A stretch of DNA of 6,877 bases from Sphingobacteriales bacterium (GTDB lineage: Bacteria; Bacteroidota; Bacteroidia; Chitinophagales; Chitinophagaceae), in assembly GCA_024640385.1 (NCBI GenBank), contig JAHEFC010000209.1, positions 1 to 6,877 of the forward strand. Reading direction: 5' to 3'. The stretch's first letter is position 1. Each line of letters opens with the position of its first letter. The position numbers were made by a program, and so were the translations under genes. Positions 1 through 5,107 of the stretch are shown one piece after another. The notes beneath the pieces were generated by a model. The model was not told the origin of the DNA, ran no database searches, and was given only the letters and a program-made list of their open reading frames with translations.

Positions 1-1
1 A

Positions 2-613
2 AAAAAACCGGTTGGCCCATATGGTTGGTTAGAAACGGATACGGCGGTCTCAGATCTGCATGCACTAACCATCGGTTATAGCCTGAACAGCCTGCTCCCG
101 CTTGAACTTATGTAGTTCTCCGCTGAAAACGCAGGAGCATACAATGTGGTTCATTGGAAAACTGACCAGGATGCGCCATACACAGAATATTGTATAGAAA
201 GAAGCAGCGACGGAATGCTATACGCTCCCATGCATACCATCCGTTCGAGTGACAGAGGGGTCAGCTCTTACTATTGGAAAGATATGTTGCCGTTAGAACC
301 TTTCAATTATTATCGCCTGCAAATGAAAAGCCATGGAAGAACCAGCTACAGCCAAACCATCAGGGTGAAATTTGTCAGGCGGCGTGCCAGTCTCTTTCCC
401 AATCCTGCGGGGGATTGGATCCATATAAATTTTCCAAACCAAAGCAGCAGATCAGAATTGGACATTGTCAATAGAGATGGTATAGTTTTAAGCAAGCATT
501 TTGTTAATAAAGATTCCTGCCAGATAAGGGTGAGTGATCTAAAACCAGGTTTCTATTTTGCCAGATTGCGAAATACCAATGGATCTATCACCCTTCCATT
601 TACCAAATACTGA
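2..613 (+). pseudogene. 3' part of a T9SS-sorted surface/secreted protein, interrupted by an in-frame stop
   Basis: This frame is open from the left edge to the TGA at 611-613 except for one TAG at 113-115. Both sides read as one protein: the residues before the stop end in LPLELM and those after it begin FSAENAG, then a VVHW strand and CIERSSDG. This matches the 'LPVEL-x-F-x-A ... V-x-L-x-W ... F-x-IERS-x-DG' module that commonly precedes the sorting domain in Bacteroidota secreted proteins. The last ~75 residues form a type A C-terminal sorting domain (TIGR04183-like), with LFPNPAGD, then LDIVNRDG, then DLKPGFYFARL and a basic end (FTKY). That domain would direct the protein through the type IX secretion system to the outside. 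The N-terminal functional part lies outside the window, so the cargo function is unknown. The piece from GTG 146 could be called as a separate 155-aa gene, but a stand-alone start there would cut the module and lack a signal peptide. A nonsense mutation or a sequencing error explains the stop equally well. Confidence 0.65.
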
Positions 614-639
614 CAAGTTTCAACCGAAACCAACTGCTG

Positions 640-668
640 GTCCCGCTAACAAAGCGGGACTTTTTTTT
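640..668 (+). terminator. Intrinsic terminator after the T9SS-sorted protein gene
   Basis: A perfect 8-bp stem pairs GTCCCGCT (640-647) with AGCGGGAC (653-660) around a 5-nt loop AACAA. Eight T residues follow directly (661-668). It lies 26 nt after the stop codon at 613 and reads as a canonical Rho-independent terminator on the + strand. Confidence 0.9.
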
Positions 669-671
669 GTT

Positions 672-826
672 CGCAGAGACGCGGAGAGGGACGCAGAGAC
701 ACAGAGGGGGACACGGAGACGCAGAGGGGACACGGAGACGCAGAGAGGGACGCAGAGACACAGAGGGGGACAACGGAGACACGGAGCATTACTCAGCCTC
801 TCTGCGTCCCTCTCCGCGTCTCTGCG
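672..826. repeat. GC-rich inverted and tandem repeat block
   Basis: A purine-rich block built from variants of GACGCAGAGACACGGAG. Three layers of structure are visible. First, 28-bp perfect inverted arms lie at 672-699 and 799-826, 99 nt apart. Second, a 30-bp exact direct repeat lies at 684-713 and 743-772 (offset 59). Third, a 17-bp direct repeat, GACACGGAGACGCAGAG, lies at 710-726 and 729-745. The block has few stop codons in any frame, so it produces spurious open frames on both strands that should not be annotated as genes. It begins 3 nt after the T-run of the upstream terminator and ends 2 nt before the iscA stop codon (829-831), so the right arm would be the first structure in the 3' end of the iscA transcript. 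I cannot assign it to a named repeat family. Confidence 0.85.
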
Positions 827-828
827 TC

Positions 829-1167
829 TCAAACGCTAAAGCTTTCCCCACATGCGCAGGTGCGGCTGGCGTTGGGATTAGCAAAATGAAACCCTTTACC
901 GTCGAGGCCATCAGTAAATTCCAACGTAGTATTGAACAGGTAAAGAACGCTTTTAAAGTCCGTGACGATCTTCATCCCCTTATCTTCAAAAACCTGGTCA
1001 GTGGGTTTGATGGTATCGTCAAAATCCATTTTGTAGCTAAGGCCCGAACACCCGCCACTGACAACACTTACCCTCAGGAAATGCTCATTTTTTCCCTGCT
1101 CAGCCATAAGGTCCAGTACCCTGTCCCTCGCCTTCTCGCTGATGAATATGCCTGAATCTATTTTCAT
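829..1167 (-). CDS. iscA: IscA/HesB-type iron-sulfur cluster assembly protein
   Basis: This 112-residue protein has the length and layout of the A-type Fe-S carrier family (IscA/SufA/ErpA/HesB), cytosolic proteins that bind an Fe-S cluster or iron and hand it to target apoproteins. The three conserved cysteines are present: C40 in SGGCSGLSY, and C104 and C106 in the C-terminal TCACGESF motif. The sequence begins MKIDSGIFISEKA, a typical family N-terminus, and the ATG at 1167 is the natural start. The protein ends FSV right after the CxC motif, as is usual, so it is complete despite the adjacent repeat block. The gene stands alone, divergent from the epimerase gene across 108 bp, with no isc or suf partners visible. 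Which A-type subfamily it belongs to cannot be decided from this window, so the symbol is a family label. Confidence 0.93.
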   Translation of the reverse strand: MKIDSGIFISEKARDRVLDLMAEQGKNEHFLRVSVVSGGCSGLSYKMDFDDTIKPTDQVFEDKGMKIVTDFKSVLYLFNTTLEFTDGLDGKGFHFANPNASRTCACGESFSV

Positions 1168-1204
1168 ATTGAATTAAACCATTCCGGCTCATGGAAGGTT
1201 GGCT

Positions 1205-1258
1205 GTAAATTTACGAAATGTATTTTACCCCGCTGCCATAAACCATTCCCATTGGTTT
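1205..1258. promoter_or_regulatory. Divergent iscA/mce intergenic region with two small palindromes
   Basis: The 108 bp between the two divergent start codons (1168-1275) must hold both promoters. A perfect 10-bp palindrome GTAAATTTAC lies at 1205-1214. A second inverted repeat, AAACCA (1240-1245) with TGGTTT (1253-1258), has a 7-nt spacer. On the - strand TACATTTC (1223-1216) resembles the Bacteroidota -7 element TAnnTTTG with its last base changed, and it overlaps neither palindrome. No good -33 TTG accompanies it. These are candidate operator or promoter elements only, and no regulator is encoded nearby. Confidence 0.25.
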
Positions 1259-1275
1259 TATCTTAACTTTATTAT

Positions 1276-1680
1276 ATGTTACGAGTTGAACATATCGGCA
1301 TTGCGGTGAAGAGTATGGCAGAGTCACAACAGCTTTTTGAAACCCTGTTAGGCGCCCCCTGCTACAAACATGAAATTGTTGAATCTGAAAAAGTCACCAC
1401 TGCATTTTTTCAGAAAGGGGAAACAAAGATCGAATTGCTGGAGAGTTCTGATCCGGAGGGGGTGATTGCAAAATTCATCGAGAAAAAAGGAGAGGGCCTG
1501 CACCATATCGCTTTTGAAGTGGAAGATATCAGGGCCGAAATGGAACGATTAAAAAGCCAGGGATTCAAACTGTTGATGGAAGAACCCAAGCGGGGGGCCG
1601 ACGATAAACTGATCTGCTTTGTTCATCCAAAATCTGCTGGCGGAGTTCTACTGGAGTTGTGCCAGACCATAAAGCAGTGA
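1276..1680 (+). CDS. mce: Methylmalonyl-CoA epimerase
   Basis: This 134-residue single-unit vicinal-oxygen-chelate (glyoxalase-fold) protein matches methylmalonyl-CoA epimerase throughout. The N-terminus VEHIGIAV supplies metal ligand H6, KIELLE forms the first module's closing strand, GLHHIAFEV supplies H77, and VHPKSAGGVLLELCQ at the end supplies E127. The 'HPK..GGVL.EL' ending and the length separate it from lactoylglutathione lyase. The enzyme interconverts (S)- and (R)-methylmalonyl-CoA, linking propionyl-CoA to succinyl-CoA through methylmalonyl-CoA mutase; neither mutase nor carboxylase genes are in view. The ATG at 1276 starts directly at the conserved first strand. No clear Shine-Dalgarno precedes it, and the upstream sequence is AT-rich. 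The gene converges with rnc with only 2 bp between the stops and no terminator hairpin, so the two transcripts probably overlap at their 3' ends. Confidence 0.93.
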   Translation: MLRVEHIGIAVKSMAESQQLFETLLGAPCYKHEIVESEKVTTAFFQKGETKIELLESSDPEGVIAKFIEKKGEGLHHIAFEVEDIRAEMERLKSQGFKLLMEEPKRGADDKLICFVHPKSAGGVLLELCQTIKQ

Positions 1681-1682
1681 CC

Positions 1683-2393
1683 CTAGATCCCCAGTTTGTC
1701 TACTGCCACCTGCGCGGCGATCTGTGAGGCATCTTTCTTATTGAACGCTTTTCCTTCGGCGATCAGTTCCCCATCCACTACTGCCCCAACACGAAAAAGC
1801 CTTCTTCCGTTTTCCATTTTTTCATCCAGGGTTTCGAATTCAAGCACTTTCCCATTCTTATTGGCCCAGCCATAGAGCCTGTTTTTATGGTTGATCTCCA
1901 GGATCTCCAGATCATCTACAAACATATGGGGTGTAACAATGCGTTTATATACCCAGTGCTTGGTTTTATCATATCCTTTATCCAGGTAGATCGCACCAAC
2001 CAGAGCTTCCAGTGTATTGCCAAATATCTGGCTGATCTTAAGTGAATTATCGTTACGGTTATATAAAGTGATCTTCTTCAGGCCCATCTTAATGGCGATC
2101 TCATTCAGTGTCTGGCGGTTCACCATTTTGCTTCTCATTTCAGTAAGAAACCCTTCGCCCTTATATGGATAACGCTTGAACAGGTAATCGGCCACAATGC
2201 CGCTGAGTACGGCATCTCCCAGGTATTCCAGCCGCTCGTTATTATCTTCAGCATGTTCCCTGACAGAACGATGGCTCAGGGCTGTAGTGTACAGATTCAG
2301 CCTCCCTGGCGCGAAGCCAAGAACATTGCACAACTGCCTGTAATAGGCCCTGTTGGCTTTGTCTATCCTGAGATAATGAAACCAGAACTGCAC
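1683..2393 (-). CDS. rnc: Ribonuclease III
   Basis: This 236-residue protein has the standard RNase III layout, an N-terminal endonuclease domain (about residues 15-155) and a C-terminal double-stranded RNA-binding domain (about 167-235, from NHKNRLYGWANKNGK). The signature NERLEYLGDAVL spans 52-63 and supplies catalytic E56 and D60. The second active-site helix reads GNTLEALVGAIYLD, giving E129 as the essential glutamate (E. coli E117 equivalent). Position 126, normally Asp (E. coli D114), is Asn here. The enzyme cleaves double-stranded RNA, chiefly rRNA precursors and structured mRNAs. Translation appears to start at GTG 2393: an in-frame stop lies 9 nt further upstream and no ATG occurs before residue 86. 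It is the third gene of the acpP-fabF-rnc operon, 75 bp after fabF. Confidence 0.94.
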   Translation of the reverse strand: MQFWFHYLRIDKANRAYYRQLCNVLGFAPGRLNLYTTALSHRSVREHAEDNNERLEYLGDAVLSGIVADYLFKRYPYKGEGFLTEMRSKMVNRQTLNEIAIKMGLKKITLYNRNDNSLKISQIFGNTLEALVGAIYLDKGYDKTKHWVYKRIVTPHMFVDDLEILEINHKNRLYGWANKNGKVLEFETLDEKMENGRRLFRVGAVVDGELIAEGKAFNKKDASQIAAQVAVDKLGI

Positions 2394-2416
2394 TGAAACA
2401 ATTTAAAAGCCAAAGT

Positions 2417-2470
2417 TAAAAAGTCAAAAAAACTGAAGAACATATTTTGACTTTTTACTTTTTACTTTTC
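2417..2470 (-). repeat. fabF-rnc intergenic hairpin with heptamer repeat
   Basis: A 13-bp perfect inverted repeat pairs 2417-2429 with 2445-2457 across a 15-nt loop; the arm core is AAAAAGTCAAAA. Overlapping it, the + strand reads ACTTTTT, ACTTTTT, ACTTTTC at 2450-2470, a period-7 array running into the fabF stop codon (2469-2471). In the - strand transcript the stem would form in the spacer between fabF and rnc. It is AT-rich and is followed by TTTAACTTTGG rather than a long clean U-tract, so it could be a partial terminator, a processing site or just repeat-derived. Confidence 0.6.
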
Positions 2471-3725
2471 ACTTGGAAATGTATTTCTTGACGATAACAG
2501 AAGCATTGTGTCCTCCGAACCCGAAAGTATTACTCAAAGCCGCCCTGACCGTCCTGGACTGAGGCTTATGGAAGGTGAAATTAAGTCCCGGATCAAGTTC
2601 TGGATCGTCAGTGAAATGGTTGATGGTAGGCGGAACAATATCGTGAACCACGGAGTACACACAGGCTATGGCCTCAATAGCACCAGCAGCACCCAGCAAA
2701 TGCCCGGTCATGGATTTAGTTGAGCTGATGTTTAGCTTGTATGCATGTTCTCCGAAAACATTCAGGATAGCCTTTGTTTCGGCTATATCACCAAGCGGTG
2801 TTGAAGTACCATGCACGTTGATGTAATCGATCTCATCGGCGGTCATGTTGGCATCAGCCAGAGTCTGCCTCATCACATTCAAAGCGCCTAATCCCTCAGG
2901 ATGAGGAGCCGTAATATGATGTGCATCTGCTGTTGCACCCCCACCCCCGATCTCACAATAGATCTTTGCACCTCTTGCTATAGCATGTTCAAGTTCTTCA
3001 AGGACCAGCATACCTGCACCTTCTCCCATTACAAATCCGTCTCTTTCCTTGTCGAATGGCCTTGATGCCGTTGCGGGATCGTCGTTTCTTTCGCTGAGTG
3101 CTTTCATCGCATTGAAACCCGCAACCCCCGACTGAGAGATAACGGCTTCACTGCCTCCTGCCAGAATCGCATCGGCTTTACCGAGGCGTATCCAGTTGAA
3201 TGCTTCTATAACAGCGTGAGTAGACGAAGCGCAAGCGCTGACCACTGCAAAATTGGGACCCCTGAAGCCATGACGCATGGAGATCTGTCCTGCGGCAATA
3301 TCAAGGATCATTTTCGGAATAAAGAACGGGTTGAAACGCGGAGTTCCATCGCCTTTGGCAAAATTGATCACTTCCTCCTGGAAAGTGATCAGACCACCGA
3401 TACCACTTGAAAAGATGACTCCGACGCGGTCCGGGTCCACGGTCTCCTTGGAGATCCCTGCATCCCTGACTGCCTCGTCGCTTACAACCAGGCCGAATTG
3501 TGTGAAACGGTCGATCTTACGTGCTTCTTTCCTGTCCAGGAAGGCAACAGGGTCAAAACCTTTCACCTCGCAGGCGAATCGGGTTCTGAATTTTGCCGCA
3601 TCAAACTGGGAAATGAAATCAGCGCCCGACCTTCCCTCAAGCAAACCACTCCAGTACTCCGAAGCAGTATTACCAATGGGCGTCAATGCGCCGATCCCCG
3701 TAACTACAACTCGTTTTAAATTCAT
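2469..3725 (-). CDS. fabF: 3-oxoacyl-[acyl-carrier-protein] synthase II (KAS II)
   Basis: This 418-residue protein is a full-length FabF-type condensing enzyme. The Cys-His-His triad is intact: C165 in VSACASSTHA, H305 in NVHGTSTPLGD and H342 in SMTGHLLGAAG. K337 sits before the second His, and the C-terminal glycine-rich loop GFGGHN spans 402-407. It begins RVVVTGIGALTPIG, typical of the family. It condenses malonyl-ACP with acyl-ACP in the elongation step of cytosolic type II fatty-acid synthesis. The ATG at 3725 is preceded by GAGG (3736-3733) at 7-nt spacing, an unusually good Shine-Dalgarno for this lineage. It lies 27 bp downstream of acpP, whose product is its substrate carrier, and upstream of rnc. 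The length and the His-His pair separate it from FabH, and the close acpP linkage favours FabF over FabB. Confidence 0.95.
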   Translation of the reverse strand: MNLKRVVVTGIGALTPIGNTASEYWSGLLEGRSGADFISQFDAAKFRTRFACEVKGFDPVAFLDRKEARKIDRFTQFGLVVSDEAVRDAGISKETVDPDRVGVIFSSGIGGLITFQEEVINFAKGDGTPRFNPFFIPKMILDIAAGQISMRHGFRGPNFAVVSACASSTHAVIEAFNWIRLGKADAILAGGSEAVISQSGVAGFNAMKALSERNDDPATASRPFDKERDGFVMGEGAGMLVLEELEHAIARGAKIYCEIGGGGATADAHHITAPHPEGLGALNVMRQTLADANMTADEIDYINVHGTSTPLGDIAETKAILNVFGEHAYKLNISSTKSMTGHLLGAAGAIEAIACVYSVVHDIVPPTINHFTDDPELDPGLNFTFHKPQSRTVRAALSNTFGFGGHNASVIVKKYISK

Positions 3726-3752
3726 ATGTAAGCCTCACCAATAGGCGTGGAG

Positions 3753-3989
3753 TTATTTTGCGTGCTCCTCCAGGTAAGCTACAGCCTGACCTACAGTTGT
3801 GATAGTTTCGGCCTGCTCGTCCGGTATAGATATGTTGAACTCCTTCTCAAATTCCATGATCAATTCTACGGTGTCGAGCGAGTCAGCACCGAGATCATTC
3901 GTGAATGAAGCTTCAGGAGTTACTTCTGCTTCATCTACCCCTAATTTGTCAACAATGATCTTCTTAACTCTTGTTGCAATGTCAGACAT
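3753..3989 (-). CDS. acpP: Acyl carrier protein
   Basis: This 78-residue acidic protein (starting [12 protein letters not shown]) carries the phosphopantetheine attachment motif [10 protein letters not shown] with the modified Ser at 37. It also has the usual helix II/III pattern ([15 protein letters not shown]) and a C-terminal AVAYLEE helix. The holo-protein carries growing acyl chains in type II fatty-acid synthesis. The frame also stays open upstream to a TTG at 4022, but that TTG is the end of the predicted -7 element TATTTTTG, so it cannot be in the transcript. The ATG at 3989 also gives the standard family length. It is the first gene of the acpP-fabF-rnc operon. Confidence 0.95.
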   Translation of the reverse strand: MSDIATRVKKIIVDKLGVDEAEVTPEASFTNDLGADSLDTVELIMEFEKEFNISIPDEQAETITTVGQAVAYLEEHAK

Positions 3990-4019
3990 GATTTGTAATA
4001 TTTGGTTAATACTTGGGTG

Positions 4020-4048
4020 CAAAAATAGAGTTTTTGATATAAAAACAA
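4020..4048 (-). promoter_or_regulatory. Bacteroidota-type promoter of the acpP-fabF-rnc operon
   Basis: On the - strand, TTG at 4048-4046 is followed after 18 nt by TATTTTTG at 4027-4020. This fits the Bacteroidota/Flavobacterium primary sigma consensus (TTG, 17-19 nt, TAnnTTTG) exactly. Transcription would begin a few bases downstream, near 4013-4016, giving a 5' leader of roughly 25 nt before the acpP ATG at 3989. The match is by eye, without a genome-wide background. Confidence 0.7.
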
Positions 4049-4118
4049 CGCTTTAGAGGATTATTGATGTTTTGACCCTTTTTTTCGTATTTTTAAAAAC
4101 ATTCCTGTAATTACCGCC

Positions 4119-4553
4119 ATGGCTTTAAAGATAATAGAACACAATAGCCCGGAATACGATAAAATGGTCGCCCTGAGGTATGACATCCTAAGGAAACCTT
4201 TAGGGCTGGAATTCACAAAAGAAGAACTGGACAAGGAGTGTAACGACATCCTCATAGGCGCTTTTGACGACGACAGGATACTGGCCTGCTGCATGTTGAC
4301 CGCCATTTCAAAAGACACCTGCCGCCTCCGCCAAATGGCAGTGCATAACAGCCTCCAGGGAAAAGGAATTGGTGCCTCCATGATGAATTTCGCTGAAAAT
4401 GTTGCCCGCGACCGCGGTTTCAAGACCCTAACCATGCACGCCAGGAAAACTGCCGTTGGATTTTATGAGAAACTCGGCTACCGCATTTATGGTGATGAAT
4501 TCCAGGAAGTAACCATACCGCATTTCGAAATGCATAAGAAATTAGCACACTGA
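4119..4553 (+). CDS. GNAT family N-acetyltransferase
   Basis: This 144-residue protein is a single GNAT domain. The acetyl-CoA-binding motif A is clear: RLRQMAV (69-75) forms strand beta4, then QGKGIG (80-85) forms the pyrophosphate-binding loop. Motif B follows as AVGFYEKLGYR (112-122), with Y116 placed as the usual general acid. The ending EFQEVTIPHFEMHKKL resembles the YjcF/ElaA-like branch, whose acceptor substrates are mostly unknown. The acceptor here cannot be predicted. The ATG at 4119 lacks an evident Shine-Dalgarno. It is divergent from acpP across 129 bp and convergent with the YcxB-like gene. On the + strand TATTTTTA (4088-4095) resembles a -7 element, but no correctly spaced -33 TTG was found. 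Confidence 0.9.
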   Translation: MALKIIEHNSPEYDKMVALRYDILRKPLGLEFTKEELDKECNDILIGAFDDDRILACCMLTAISKDTCRLRQMAVHNSLQGKGIGASMMNFAENVARDRGFKTLTMHARKTAVGFYEKLGYRIYGDEFQEVTIPHFEMHKKLAH

Positions 4554-4590
4554 TTGAGCAGGTTGCAGGTTCAAGGTTGCAAAAATCCAT

Positions 4591-4632
4591 CCTCTCGCCT
4601 CTCGCCTCCCGCCTCTCGCCTCTCGCCTATCC
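4591..4632. repeat. Heptamer tandem repeat (CCTCTCG)
   Basis: Five consecutive 7-bp units read CCTCTCG, CCTCTCG, CCTCCCG, CCTCTCG and CCTCTCG (4591-4625), followed by a decayed CCTATCC that contains the stop codon of the - strand YcxB-like gene (4627-4629). It fills most of the 73-bp gap between two convergent genes. Just before it, GGTTGCAGGTTCAAGGTTGC (4561-4580) also repeats an AGGTTGC word. No terminator hairpin is visible in this gap. Confidence 0.85.
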
Positions 4633-5103
4633 CTTGATCTTCTCCCTCATGATCTTCCTCGCCGCCTGGATATCATCAGTGCTTTCAAAAACATCTTTCG
4701 GAATCAGGAAAAATGACCTGGGGTCAAAATACAGGTGAAAAAAACCCGGAGTTTCTATCATACTGCTGAACTCCCGCCATGCCCAGATCTTATTCGTTTT
4801 TTCCGTTTCGATCGTAAGATGGTTTTCATCGAGATTAACATAGAACGTATCCCTGAATGTTCTCGACTTCCTGTAGATCAACCATGGGAGCCAGATCCAG
4901 AAGGCTACCATCATCGATATCCATAACACTGAACTCATCAGAAACGGAAGCGGCGTGATCAGTTTGAAAAAAAATAATGCAGCGGCCAATAACGCAAATA
5001 CATTTACAAGGATCAGCATGAGCTTGATCTCCCTTCTGCTGATGAAATGGTATCTCAGGGCCTGTAATACCTGCGGTTTTCGGTATGATATTTTTAATCT
5101 CAT
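4627..5103 (-). CDS. YcxB-like two-helix membrane protein
   Basis: This 158-residue protein resembles the YcxB-like family of uncharacterised membrane proteins. A short basic N-terminal stretch containing RYHFISRRE is followed by two hydrophobic segments, about residues 27-48 and 51-77, separated by a turn with LITPLP. A soluble C-terminal region then carries the family pattern: a strand ending HLTIET, IWAWREFSSMIETPGFFHLYF, and FFLIPKDVF. By the positive-inside rule (RREIK before helix 1 and YRKSRTFR after helix 2) both ends should be cytoplasmic. The function is not known for the family. The ATG at 5103 lies 4 bp after the stop of the phosphatase gene, so the two are very likely translated from one message. 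Confidence 0.75.
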   Translation of the reverse strand: MRLKISYRKPQVLQALRYHFISRREIKLMLILVNVFALLAAALFFFKLITPLPFLMSSVLWISMMVAFWIWLPWLIYRKSRTFRDTFYVNLDENHLTIETEKTNKIWAWREFSSMIETPGFFHLYFDPRSFFLIPKDVFESTDDIQAARKIMREKIKG

Positions 5104-5107
5104 GTTA

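Noticed and set aside
672..826. Insertion sequence or MITE with terminal inverted repeats
   Set aside because: The inverted arms are suggestive, but no target-site duplication is visible, the interior is built of the same words as the arms, and no transposase is encoded; kept only as a repeat.
558..1155. Arg/Glu/Thr-rich and Ser/Leu-rich open frames on both strands over the repeat block
   Set aside because: They arise because the purine-rich repeat lacks stops; the compositions are low-complexity and one runs antisense through iscA.
3277..3744. Long + strand frame opposite fabF
   Set aside because: It is antisense to a certain gene, shows no domain pattern and reflects fabF codon usage.
4061..4435. 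- strand frame opposite the GNAT gene
   Set aside because: It is antisense to a well-supported GNAT domain, with no recognisable motif.
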